The position numbers were made by a program, and so were the translations under genes. Positions 44,256 to 52,248 of a stretch of DNA of 64,000 bases are shown here, piece by piece. This DNA comes from Comamonas sp. (GTDB taxonomy: Bacteria > Pseudomonadota > Gammaproteobacteria > Burkholderiales > Burkholderiaceae_C), in the NCBI GenBank assembly GCA_031277805.1, contig JAITLR010000009.1, forward strand, positions 773,338 to 837,337, given 5' to 3'. The notes under the pieces were generated by a model. It made no database searches, was not told where the DNA came from, and saw only the letters and a program-made list of their open reading frames with translations. How positions within the stretch are numbered: position 1 is the stretch's first letter; each line of letters starts with the position of its first letter.

Positions 44256-44933
44256 TTATGAGCGCAGCCCTGCCCACAGGGCTCCATGTTGCGGCTGGTA
44301 TTGCTGCAGCTGCAAGTCCCACAGCCCCTCGAGCTGCAGCGGGCCCGCAATATCGTGGCTGGCATAGCGCACCAGCGCCAGTTGCTCCACTTCGACGGAC
44401 AGACAGGGCTGGCCCACGCCCACGGCGTGCAGCTGCTCGACCGCCCACATCAGCGGCAGCTCTCTGGCGTAATGCCCCAGGGTCAGATGGGGCAGGTAAT
44501 GCCAACCCGGCACCGGCGGCCAGGGCTGCAGCGCGGCGTGAAGCTGCGCCAGCACATCGCTCCCCTGGGTCACGCCCAGATAGGGCACGGTGGTAAAGCT
44601 GCCCACGCCCTGCAGTTGCACGGCAAACGGCGCCTGTGCCAGCTCCTGCAGCGTGGCCAGATCGGCCTGCAACTGCTCGGGGCCGAATTCTGCGGCGCCA
44701 TGATGGGCGACATCGCACAGGCCCCGGTAGGCCAGCGTCAGATGCGGCTGGCGGGCATAGCGCGCCAGCAGGGCATCGCCCAGCGCATGGCGAGCGGCCT
44801 GAATGGTGGCATCCACCGCTTCGGAGGCGATCAGCACCACCCATACCGCGCACCAGGGGCAGCCTTGGTGCCACTCGGCAAAATCGCGATCTTCGCAGGC
44901 TTGTGACAGAGCTTGGCTGGCGTTCATATCCAT
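44256..44933 (-). CDS. 2H phosphoesterase (2'-5' RNA ligase / LigT-like)
   Basis: About 225 residues. The two catalytic HxT motifs are HLTLAY and HLTLGHY, the signature of the 2H superfamily (LigT, ThpR, cyclic phosphodiesterases). The spacing between them is about 90 residues. The likely reaction is cleavage or ligation of 2',5'-linked or 2',3'-cyclic phosphates. The start at 44933 is one of several in-frame Met (44960, 44933, 44927). There is no clear ribosome binding site, so the start is uncertain. Confidence 0.85.
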   Translation of the reverse strand: MDMNASQALSQACEDRDFAEWHQGCPWCAVWVVLIASEAVDATIQAARHALGDALLARYARQPHLTLAYRGLCDVAHHGAAEFGPEQLQADLATLQELAQAPFAVQLQGVGSFTTVPYLGVTQGSDVLAQLHAALQPWPPVPGWHYLPHLTLGHYARELPLMWAVEQLHAVGVGQPCLSVEVEQLALVRYASHDIAGPLQLEGLWDLQLQQYQPQHGALWAGLRS

Positions 44934-44977
44934 GAGTGTGCCAGTTTGCCGGTGAAGCACCTCAGCACAGCTGATTT

Positions 44978-45052
44978 CAACAAAAAATCGCTCAAACCCA
45001 TAACAGACAATCGCTGAAAGCTATCAAATGAAAAGCAATATGCCCAACATCA
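44978..45052. repeat. Dispersed repeat copy upstream of srkA
   Basis: Contains AACAAAAAATCGCTCAAACC and GACAATCGCTGAAAGCTATCAAATG, resembling the reverse complement of the ATAGC-type dispersed repeat (motif ATTTGATAGCTTTCAGCG). It lies between divergent genes. Confidence 0.5.
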
Positions 45053-45102
45053 AAGCACGAAGAATTGCCGCCTGAGCGGGACTTGCGCATGACAATGGCG
45101 GC

Positions 45103-46137
45103 ATGAGCTCTCTGCAAGATTCCTCCCACCCCTACGCCGATCTCACGCCCGATTGCGTGATCGATGCGCTGTGCAGCACCGGCCTGTGGCCGGACGGGCG
45201 CCTGACGGCGCTCAGCTCCTACGAAAACCGCGTCTATCTGGCGCACCAGGACGATGGCGACAAGGTGGTGGCCAAGTTCTACCGCCCGGGACGCTGGAGC
45301 CTGGCTCAGATCGAGGAGGAGCATGCTTTCTCACAGGAGCTGGCCGGCAAGGAAATTCCTGTTGTTGCCCCCCTGGTACTGCAAGGCAAGACCGTGCATG
45401 AGCATGCGGGCTTTCTGTTCAGCGTCAGCCCCTGGCGAGGTGGGCGCCGGCCGGAACTCGACGACTGGGAAGTGCTGGAATGGACAGGCCGCTTTCTGGC
45501 CCGCATCCATACCGAAGGCTCGGCCAGACCCTTTGCGCACCGCCCGACACTCGATCTGCGCAGCTTCGGCTTCGAGTCCATGAACTACCTGCTGGAGCAG
45601 GACATGGTGGCGCTGGAAGTGCGCAAGCGCTGGGAGCAGGCCTGCGAACAGGCCCTGCACCTGATCGCGCCGGCTGCGGATGGCCTCAGCCAGGCCGGCC
45701 ATTTCGGTCTGCAAAGCGCCAGCCATATCCGCCTGCATGGCGACTGCCATCCGGGCAACATCCTGTGGACGCCCCTGGACGACGAGGGCCGGGGCGGCCC
45801 GCACTTCGTGGACCTTGACGATGCACGCATGGGCCCGGCCGTGCAGGATCTGTGGATGCTGCTCTCGGGCGAGCGCGCCCAGCAGACCCAGCAGTTGTCG
45901 GCCCTGCTCGAAGGCTACGAGCAGTTCCGCGCCTTCGACCGGCGCGAGCTGGCCCTGATCGAGCCGCTGCGCACGCTGCGCCTCATCCACTACAGCGCCT
46001 GGCTGGCGCGGCGCTGGCAGGACCCGATCTTCGCGATCAACTTCCCCTGGTTCGGCACGGCCGACTACTGGCGCAGCCAGGTGGACATGCTCCATGAGCA
46101 GATCGAGGCCATCCAGCAGGAACCGCTGTACGCCTGA
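45103..46137 (+). CDS. srkA: Stress-response kinase SrkA (YihE/RdoA)
   Basis: A 344-residue serine/threonine kinase of the APH-like fold, protective under stress in E. coli. The nucleotide-binding region VVAKFYRPGRWSLAQIEEEH and the catalytic loop LHGDCHPGNILW with FVDLDDARMGP (metal-binding Asp) are all visible, together with LTALSSYENRVYL at the N-terminus. Length is normal. It is flanked by a divergent 2H phosphoesterase gene and a plus-strand phytase-like gene. Confidence 0.95.
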   Translation: MSSLQDSSHPYADLTPDCVIDALCSTGLWPDGRLTALSSYENRVYLAHQDDGDKVVAKFYRPGRWSLAQIEEEHAFSQELAGKEIPVVAPLVLQGKTVHEHAGFLFSVSPWRGGRRPELDDWEVLEWTGRFLARIHTEGSARPFAHRPTLDLRSFGFESMNYLLEQDMVALEVRKRWEQACEQALHLIAPAADGLSQAGHFGLQSASHIRLHGDCHPGNILWTPLDDEGRGGPHFVDLDDARMGPAVQDLWMLLSGERAQQTQQLSALLEGYEQFRAFDRRELALIEPLRTLRLIHYSAWLARRWQDPIFAINFPWFGTADYWRSQVDMLHEQIEAIQQEPLYA

Positions 46138-46217
46138 GGCCCCGGCATGTCTGGGGGTTTCATGAAGCCGTCACGTTCGCAAGGCAACTTGCCGGCTTCA
46201 GTTTTCAAGAGTTCCCC

Positions 46218-47576
46218 ATGCCCGTGTTCAAGACCCTCGCCGCTGCCACCCTGGTCGGCTCCCTGCTCAGCCTGAGCGCACAAGCCCAGCAGGCGTATCC
46301 GGCCATACTGGCCGGCCACGCCCTGCTGCCCGCCCAGTCCTTTGTTCCGGCACCCAAGGACGCTCCGGCCGATCTGCAGACCAGCGGCAAGTTCACGATC
46401 GCACAGCGCACGGAGCAGGTCGGCAGCATCGAAGGCCTGTCCAACGGCCGTCCCACCGGTGTCTCGCTGCCCTTCAAGGGCCAGCCACTGCAAGGCCATT
46501 CGGGCATCAAGCACATGGCCGACGGCACGTTCTGGGTGCTCACCGACAACGGCGCCGGAGCCAAGGCCAATTCGCCGGACTTCATGCTCTACCTGAACCA
46601 CTACCAGGTGGATTTCAAGAGCGGCAAGTTCCAGCGCCTGAAGACCGTGTTCCTGCACGACCCCGACAAGAAGGTGCCGTTTCGCATCGTCCATGAAGGC
46701 ACGAAGCAGCGCTACCTGACCGGCTCGGACTTCGACCCGGAGAGCTTCCAGTTCGCAGGCGGTGCGCTGTGGCTAGGCGAAGAGTTCGGGCCCTATCTGA
46801 TCAAGGCCGATCTGAATGGCAAGGTGCTGGGTGTTTTCGAAACCCAGGTGGACGGCAAGCCCGTACGCTCGCCCGACTACCCTGGCACGGTGGCCCCTGG
46901 TGCGCCAGATGCGAAGATGTCCGCCTTCCAGATCAAGCGCTCCAAGGGCTTCGAGGGCATGGCCGCATCCAGGGACGGCAGCAAGCTCTATGCCCTGCTC
47001 GAAAGCCCGGTCTGGAACGAGCAAGCCAAGGCCTATGAAGCGGTAGACGGCGGCAAGCAGTTCCTGCGCGTGCTGGAGTTCGACGTGAAGGCCGAACAAT
47101 GGACCGGCCGCCACTGGAAGTATGTGCTCGAAGGCAACAGCCATGCCATCGGCGACTTCAACATGATCGACGACAGCACAGGTTTAATCATCGAACGCGA
47201 CAACGGCGAGGGCACAGACGACAAGGCCTGCCCGCCAGGTGAAAAGCGCAAGGACTGCTTCAGCGACACGGCCCAATTCAAGCGTATCTACAAGGTAGAG
47301 CTGACCGAGGCCAACGCCGGTGGCGAGCTGCGCAAGATCGCCTACATCGACCTCATGAACATCCAGGACCCGAAGCGTGTGGCGAAGAAACCGCTCAACG
47401 CCGGTGTCTTCACCTTCCCGTTCTTCACCATCGAGAACGTGGACGTGGTGGACGCCAGCCACATCGTGGTCGGCAATGACAACAACCTGCCTTTCAGTTC
47501 CAGCCGCGACCCCAACCGTGCGGACGACAACGAACTGGTGCTGCTGGAAGTAAGCGATTTTCTGAAGGCACGCTGA
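46218..47576 (+). CDS. Exported esterase/phytase-like protein
   Basis: A 452-residue protein with a signal peptide ending LSAQA. It belongs to the phytase-like family (PF13449, often called esterase-like activity of phytase). Marks include GSIEGLSNGRPTGVSLPFKGQPLQGHSGIKH, GTFWVLTDNGAGAKANSPDFMLYL, GSDFDPESFQFAGGALWLGEEFGPYLIKAD, and GFEGMAAS. It is probably a periplasmic beta-propeller-like enzyme acting on a phosphate ester or a lactone; the substrate is unknown. The next gene is convergent with 27 bases between. Confidence 0.88.
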   Translation: MPVFKTLAAATLVGSLLSLSAQAQQAYPAILAGHALLPAQSFVPAPKDAPADLQTSGKFTIAQRTEQVGSIEGLSNGRPTGVSLPFKGQPLQGHSGIKHMADGTFWVLTDNGAGAKANSPDFMLYLNHYQVDFKSGKFQRLKTVFLHDPDKKVPFRIVHEGTKQRYLTGSDFDPESFQFAGGALWLGEEFGPYLIKADLNGKVLGVFETQVDGKPVRSPDYPGTVAPGAPDAKMSAFQIKRSKGFEGMAASRDGSKLYALLESPVWNEQAKAYEAVDGGKQFLRVLEFDVKAEQWTGRHWKYVLEGNSHAIGDFNMIDDSTGLIIERDNGEGTDDKACPPGEKRKDCFSDTAQFKRIYKVELTEANAGGELRKIAYIDLMNIQDPKRVAKKPLNAGVFTFPFFTIENVDVVDASHIVVGNDNNLPFSSSRDPNRADDNELVLLEVSDFLKAR

Positions 47577-47603
47577 CCGGAAGGCCTGTCAGGGCGCGGC
47601 TCC

Positions 47604-48047
47604 TCAACAGCGCCCCTCGGCCTTGCAGGCGGGCACGGGCTGCCCGCTGGCATCGTGCCACTGGATCTGGCCGGGCTCGGCAGGCGTGATGGCGGCAGGC
47701 TGTGCAGGCGGAGCCGGTTCTGCCCTGGCATTGCGCGGATCGTGCAACACCGTGGAAGTGCCCACGCCTACGCCCACATTGGCACCACCCACGCCCATGG
47801 AGGCGCCCACACCGGCACTACCCAGCACCTGGCCGCGCTGGTTCACGCCCACGCCTACGCCCAGCGGCCCGACGCCAGTGCCTACACCCGCACTCAGGCC
47901 ACCGCTTCCCAGACCCACCCCCACCGAGAACGGCCCCACGGGAATGCCTACACCCACGCCGGCGCCGACCGATCCGCAGCCGGTCAGCACAGCCGCCAGC
48001 GATATGGCCAGAGCCCCGACCTGAATTCCCTTGATTCCCATCCGCAT
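47604..48047 (-). CDS. Glycine-rich lipoprotein
   Basis: A 147-residue protein. The signal peptide MRMGIKGIQVGALAISLAAVLTGC ends in the lipobox LTGC. Then comes a long Gly/Val/Ser repeat region (GVGVGIPVGPFSVGVGLGSGG...) with alternating small residues, and a Pro/Ala-rich tail ending in two Cys. Alternating Gly-Val patterns like this may form a beta structure. Function unknown. An in-frame Met at 48041 is an alternative start. Longer ORFs in the same frame run upstream to 49283 but are shadows of the MFS gene. Confidence 0.75.
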   Translation of the reverse strand: MRMGIKGIQVGALAISLAAVLTGCGSVGAGVGVGIPVGPFSVGVGLGSGGLSAGVGTGVGPLGVGVGVNQRGQVLGSAGVGASMGVGGANVGVGVGTSTVLHDPRNARAEPAPPAQPAAITPAEPGQIQWHDASGQPVPACKAEGRC

Positions 48048-48302
48048 GCTTGCCACTCCGAATTCCGGGAACGCCTTTGTGCGCCCTTCAATGCATCCAT
48101 CCGATATACCGGTTGATGTGTTTTCCACGCATCCATTGTGACCCGCAGGCTCTGTCCGCCACTTCTGCACGGTTGCTTGGGCATTACCTTCCTCGTGCCA
48201 CGGGATCAGCACAGACCTTCTGCCTGCATCAACCGCTCTTTCTACAATCGCCCCAGCCGAGCATTGCAGGCAACCCGGTTCCAGCGCAGGGACGGGCGCA
48301 GC

Positions 48303-49538
48303 ATGCCGGAGCAACGTTTTTTTCCTCCATTCATCATGCAATCCAAGTGGACGCCCTACCCCTGGGTGTGCTTTTCCATGTGCGTGGGCGTCATGGGCAC
48401 CGCCCTGGCCAGCCCGCTGTATCCCATCTACCAACAGGCCTGGGGCCTGCAACCCAGCCATATCACGCAGATCTTCGTGGCCTATATGTTCGGCGCGCTG
48501 GCCAGCCTGCTGTTTCTGGGGCGGCTGACAAACCGCTTCGGCTTTCTGGTCGTGCTGCGCGGGGGCCTGATCCTGATGACGCTGGGCATCATCAGCTCGG
48601 CCCTGGCCTGGAATGTGCCCAGCTTTGCCATCTGCCGCTTTGTGATCGGCGTGGCCTCGGGCTTGATCACCACCTCGGCCTCGGTCGGCATGACGCAGCT
48701 CAACAACAAAGGAGATCTGCAACGCGCGGCCGCCACCACCAGCCTGACAATTGCCTTTGGCTTCGGCCTTGGCCCCGTCGTCGGCGGGCTGATGGCCCAG
48801 TGGCTGCCCATGCCGCTCAAGACCGCCTACCTGCCCTCCATACTGTTGGGCTTCCTGGCCATCTACGCGCTGTTCCAGGTGCGCATTCCAGCATCCGCCA
48901 ACACCTCGGCGGGCGGCCTGTCCTTTCGCGATGTCATGCCTGCGCTGTCCCAGCCGCGCAGGCCGTTTCTGCGCCACTACATGCTGGGCTGCATGGCGGC
49001 ATTTTCGGCCTTTGGCATGTTCAGCCTGTTTGCGGCACTGGCGCCCAGCTTCATGCAGAACATGGTGCCCTGGCACGGTCCCCTGGTCTCGGGCCTGTCC
49101 ATCGGCATCATCTTGTTCATGTCTGCCGGCATACAGCTTCTGGCACGCCCAGTCGCCACCAAGAAAATAGCCATCACCGGCTTCTTTGCCCTGGCTGCCA
49201 GCAATCTCTTGTTGATGGCCAATACCCAGCTCGGCTCGCCCTGGCTGTTTGCTCTCAGCGTGCTGACCACGGCCACAGGCCACGCCATGTGCAATCTGGC
49301 GGGCATGTCCATCGTCAACAAGGTCTCCAAGCCCGCCAACCGCACAGGCCTGCTGTCCACCTATCTGATCATCGGCTATCTGGGCACGATCGTTCCGATT
49401 CTGGGCCTGGGCTGGCTGTCCGACATCATGGGCCTGACGCCGGCCCTGGTCGTGTTCTGTCTGAGCCTGAGCGTGCTGACCACGGTGCTGGGCGTTTTCA
49501 GCCTGCGCGCACGCGTACTGCCGATTCCGCGTCAGTAA
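48303..49538 (+). CDS. MFS permease
   Basis: A major-facilitator transporter of about 411 residues with twelve spans. It shows PLYPIYQQAWGLQPSHITQIFVAYMFGALASLL and LGRLTNRFGFLVVLRGG, the loop motif after the second span. Substrate unknown. The start at 48303 is taken; an internal Met at 48336 (MQSKWTPYPW) is equally possible, and neither has a clear ribosome binding site. It is divergent from the glycine-rich lipoprotein gene and converges on soxR. Confidence 0.85.
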   Translation: MPEQRFFPPFIMQSKWTPYPWVCFSMCVGVMGTALASPLYPIYQQAWGLQPSHITQIFVAYMFGALASLLFLGRLTNRFGFLVVLRGGLILMTLGIISSALAWNVPSFAICRFVIGVASGLITTSASVGMTQLNNKGDLQRAAATTSLTIAFGFGLGPVVGGLMAQWLPMPLKTAYLPSILLGFLAIYALFQVRIPASANTSAGGLSFRDVMPALSQPRRPFLRHYMLGCMAAFSAFGMFSLFAALAPSFMQNMVPWHGPLVSGLSIGIILFMSAGIQLLARPVATKKIAITGFFALAASNLLLMANTQLGSPWLFALSVLTTATGHAMCNLAGMSIVNKVSKPANRTGLLSTYLIIGYLGTIVPILGLGWLSDIMGLTPALVVFCLSLSVLTTVLGVFSLRARVLPIPRQ

Positions 49539-49559
49539 GGCCTTGCCAATAGGGCTGCA

Positions 49560-50042
49560 TCAGCGGAAATGCGGGCCCGCCCCCTGCCCGGCCAGGCAGT
49601 CTTCCTGGTTGCGCAAGGGGCAGACCTTGAGGGACAGGCAGCCGCAACCTATGCAGCTATCGAGCTGATCCCTGAGCTGGGTCAGCGTGGCGATACGCTC
49701 ATCAAGCTGTGCTCTCCAGCGCGAAGACAGTTGCGCCCAGTCCGCCTGACCGGGCACACGATTGCCGGGCAGACAGGACAGTGCCTGGGCAATCTCGGCC
49801 AGCGGCACGCCCATGCGCTGTGCCACCTTGATCACCGCCACCCGCCTCAGCACGGCACGCGCATAGCGGCGCTGGTTGCCCGCCGTGCGTGCGCTCGCTA
49901 TCAGCCCCTGCTTTTCATAAAAGTGCAGGGCCGATATCGCCACACCGCTGCGCCGTGCGACCTCGCCCACGGTCAACTCCGGTGACTCCAAAGGCTCCTG
50001 CAGCAAAGCGCCGATCTCTTGTTCATAGCTACTCTTTTCCAT
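49560..50042 (-). CDS. soxR: Redox-sensitive transcriptional regulator SoxR
   Basis: A 160-residue MerR-family activator with a [2Fe-2S] cluster. The helix-turn-helix [25 protein letters not shown] is at about 23-48, and the cluster-binding Cys motif [12 protein letters not shown] lies near the C-terminus. In non-enteric bacteria SoxR usually responds to redox-cycling compounds and switches on efflux pumps and detoxifying enzymes. It is divergent from the RidA-MFS pair, with a SoxR box between. It converges on an MFS gene. Confidence 0.96.
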   Translation of the reverse strand: MEKSSYEQEIGALLQEPLESPELTVGEVARRSGVAISALHFYEKQGLIASARTAGNQRRYARAVLRRVAVIKVAQRMGVPLAEIAQALSCLPGNRVPGQADWAQLSSRWRAQLDERIATLTQLRDQLDSCIGCGCLSLKVCPLRNQEDCLAGQGAGPHFR

Positions 50043-50106
50043 GGATTACCTTGCTGTAGATGGCTGCCCTGCTATCACCTTTTATTTCTGAGGTTTTGCC
50101 AGGCAC

Positions 50107-50137
50107 TTGACCTCAATCTTAGTTGAGGTTGAAGAAT
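50107..50137 (+). promoter_or_regulatory. SoxR-box promoter driving ridA-MFS
   Basis: TTGACC (-35, 50107-50112) and AAGAAT (-10, 50132-50137) are 19 bases apart, the overlong spacing of MerR-family promoters. A palindrome ACCTCAA-N5/6-TTGAGGT (50110-50129) lies between, matching the known SoxR operator pattern CCTCAA...TTGAGG. SoxR would be expected to activate the downstream genes under redox stress. Confidence 0.85.
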
Positions 50138-50192
50138 GCCTCACTGTTCTCGGTAAAGCCCTTTGCTGTGCCGATGTGTCTGAAGGACTTTC

Positions 50193-50705
50193 ATGCCCCC
50201 TCTCTCTAGCGCAGCCCTGCTGCCCTCTGCCGCGTCTTTGCAGCACCTGCAGCCTGCCGGCCTCTATGACAGCCTGCCCAATGGCTACACCCATGTGGTC
50301 AGCGTGCAGGAGCCCGTGCGCTGGCTGTTTGTCTCTGGCCAGGGCGGGGAGGATGCCCAGGCCCAACTGCCCGACGGCTTTGCCCTGCAAGCCAGACAGG
50401 CACTGGACAATGTCCGCACGGCTCTGGCCGCGGGCGGCGCCAACATGGCCGATGTCACCAAACTGACCGTATTGATCGTCGATCATGACCTGCCGCGCTT
50501 CAAGCAGTGGCAGGACAGCATCGCGCTGCACTGGGGCAGTGGCGAGCCCGGTGATCCACGCCCCCGCTTTCCGGCCTGCACGTTGATTCCTGTTCCCAAG
50601 CTGGCTCTGCCCGGAATGCTGATCGAGGTGGAGGCCATCGCCGCGGTCTCCGCTGCACTGCCTGCTGCCACTGCTCAAACCACCAGACAAGCCGTTCCTG
50701 CCTGA
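50193..50705 (+). CDS. RidA-family protein (YjgF/YER057c)
   Basis: A 170-residue protein of the RidA superfamily, which covers 2-aminoacrylate deaminases and related enzymes. Core segments are VRWLFVSGQGGEDAQAQLPDGFALQARQALDNVRTALAAGGANMADVTKLTVLIVD, and PAFP-like LFPACTLIPVPKLALPGMLIEVEAIA. The classic Arg in the R-P-A/T core is replaced by RFPACT, near the expected position. The N-terminal ~25 residues are variable. AAGGA lies before the ATG. It is transcribed from the SoxR-box promoter and lies 20 bases upstream of an MFS gene. Confidence 0.88.
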   Translation: MPPLSSAALLPSAASLQHLQPAGLYDSLPNGYTHVVSVQEPVRWLFVSGQGGEDAQAQLPDGFALQARQALDNVRTALAAGGANMADVTKLTVLIVDHDLPRFKQWQDSIALHWGSGEPGDPRPRFPACTLIPVPKLALPGMLIEVEAIAAVSAALPAATAQTTRQAVPA

Positions 50706-50725
50706 GTTCAACAGATCCCTTGCCC

Positions 50726-51943
50726 ATGACAAAAACCACAACAACAGAAACCCAGGCTCCTACAGTGCTCTCCCAGACCACGCTGCTGCTCATGGCCACG
50801 GCCTGCGGTCTGTGTGCAGGAGCCAACTACTTCAACCAGCCGCTGCTCAACTCCATGGTGCAGCATCTTCACATCAGCGATGCCCAGGCCTCCAGCACCG
50901 TGACCATGGCCCAGGTTTCCTATGGTCTGGGCCTGCTGTTCCTCGTGCCGCTGGGCGACATGCTGGAGCGCCGCCGCCTGGTGCTGACGCTGATGCTGCT
51001 GGCTGCCTGCGGCATGCTGCTGTCTGGCATCAGCGGCCTGGCGGGCAGTTTTGCGCTGCTGGCTGCCGGCACGCTGATGGCCGGCGTGTTCTCGGTGGCC
51101 GCACAGGTACTGGTGCCCATGGCTGCCACCTTTGCCGCACCCGGCACCAGCGGCCGTGCCGTGGGTCTGGTGATGAGCGGTTTGCTGGTGGGCATCCTGG
51201 CCTCGCGCAGTGTGGCCGGCATTCTGTCGGATCTGGGCGGCTGGAGCACGGTCTACTGGGTGGGCGCCGTCGCCACCGCCCTCATGGCCTTGCTGCTGGC
51301 GCGTGCCCTGCCCAAGGCGGCACCGACTTCCATGGTCAGCTATGGCGAAGTGATGAAGTCGCTAGGCGTGCTGCTGCGCCAGCACCCACGCCTGCGCAGC
51401 CGCGCCCTGATCGGCGGTACCGGCTTTGCCACCGTGAGCGTGCTGTTTTCCAGCATGGCGCTGCTGCTGGCCGGGCCGGGCTTTGAACTCTCTGACCTGA
51501 TGATCGGCCTGATAGGCATAGTCGGCATCGCGGGTGCACTGATGGCCAATGTGGCGGGCCGCATGGCCGACAAGGGGCTGGAACAGCACACCACCCTGGC
51601 GGGTGCCATTCTGATGCTGCTGGGCTGGCTGTGCCTGTGGCTGGGCGGCAGCAGCATCTGGTGGTTCATGCTGGGCCTGCTGGTCGTCGATGGCGCGCTG
51701 CAGGCGCTGCACATCAGCAACCAGAACGTGATCTATGCACTGGCGCCCGAAGCACGCTCTCGCATCAATGCCGTCTACATGACGACTTATTTTATCGGTG
51801 CCTCCATTGGCTCGGCCCTGGGCTCCTGGGCCTGGCTGCAGCATGGCTGGAACGGCACCAGCCTGATGGGCGGCATACTGGGCCTGATCAGCCTGAGCAT
51901 GGTGCTCTGGGATCGCCGCCTGCTGGATGCGCAGGCACGGTGA
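50726..51943 (+). CDS. MFS efflux transporter in the SoxR-RidA unit
   Basis: A 405-residue transporter with twelve spans, typical of drug/metabolite efflux (DHA1-like). Marks include LCAGANYFNQPLLNSMV, the first-loop motif GDMLERRRLVLTLML, and VAGRMADKGLEQH. SoxR regulons in pseudomonads and actinomycetes include MFS pumps for redox-active dyes or antibiotics, so export of a redox-cycling compound is plausible. This is inferred from position behind the SoxR-box. Start 50726 is preferred over 50720. Confidence 0.9.
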   Translation: MTKTTTTETQAPTVLSQTTLLLMATACGLCAGANYFNQPLLNSMVQHLHISDAQASSTVTMAQVSYGLGLLFLVPLGDMLERRRLVLTLMLLAACGMLLSGISGLAGSFALLAAGTLMAGVFSVAAQVLVPMAATFAAPGTSGRAVGLVMSGLLVGILASRSVAGILSDLGGWSTVYWVGAVATALMALLLARALPKAAPTSMVSYGEVMKSLGVLLRQHPRLRSRALIGGTGFATVSVLFSSMALLLAGPGFELSDLMIGLIGIVGIAGALMANVAGRMADKGLEQHTTLAGAILMLLGWLCLWLGGSSIWWFMLGLLVVDGALQALHISNQNVIYALAPEARSRINAVYMTTYFIGASIGSALGSWAWLQHGWNGTSLMGGILGLISLSMVLWDRRLLDAQAR

Positions 51944-51944
51944 C

Positions 51945-52100
51945 TCACATTTGCAGAGCTCTGCCAAGTTTCGTGGGACTTGAGCCAAAAATGATCAGCT
52001 CACCGCCATAACAGCCGAGGCTCCGGATGTCGCCACTCTGGTTCTTGCACTCGCAATCTTTTTTGGATATTTGGCCTACAACGCATTTCAGTTTCACCAT
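51945..52100 (-). CDS. Possible small cysteine-rich ORF
   Basis: A 51-residue ORF starting MVKLKC with four Cys (positions 6, 16, 18, 30) in a pattern that could bind a metal. Lower GC than its neighbours. No ribosome binding site is visible before 52100 or before an earlier ATG at 52112. It may be a real small protein, a remnant of a mobile element, or chance. Not recognised. Confidence 0.25.
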   Translation of the reverse strand: MVKLKCVVGQISKKDCECKNQSGDIRSLGCYGGELIIFGSSPTKLGRALQM

Positions 52101-52195
52101 TTGGTGAATCATCGGGTTTGGGCTGTTCCCGCCGCGTCTACTTGACGAACACCAGTGTCTGCAAATGGCCGCTTGCAGCCATCGCAACCCATAAA
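52101..52195. other. Intergenic stretch before htpG terminator
   Basis: No gene seen here. Together with 51944-52100 it makes up the 300-base gap between the MFS gene and htpG. It is more AT-rich than average and holds no obvious promoter. Confidence 0.4.
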
Positions 52196-52229
52196 AAATC
52201 CCCGCAGAGCCACCACTCTGCGGGGATTT
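52196..52229 (-). terminator. Rho-independent terminator of htpG
   Basis: Stem AAATCCCCGCAGAG / CTCTGCGGGGATTT with a six-base loop. On the minus strand it is followed by a T-rich stretch (GATTTTTTATGGG). It sits 20 bases after the htpG stop. Confidence 0.9.
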
Positions 52230-52248
52230 CTATTGAGAGCTAAGCCGT

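Noticed and set aside
47604..49283. 559-codon minus-strand ORF extending the glycine-rich lipoprotein upstream
   Set aside because: The upstream 400 codons oppose the MFS gene and read as His/Gln/Gly-rich shadow sequence. The clean signal peptide and lipobox begin at 48047.
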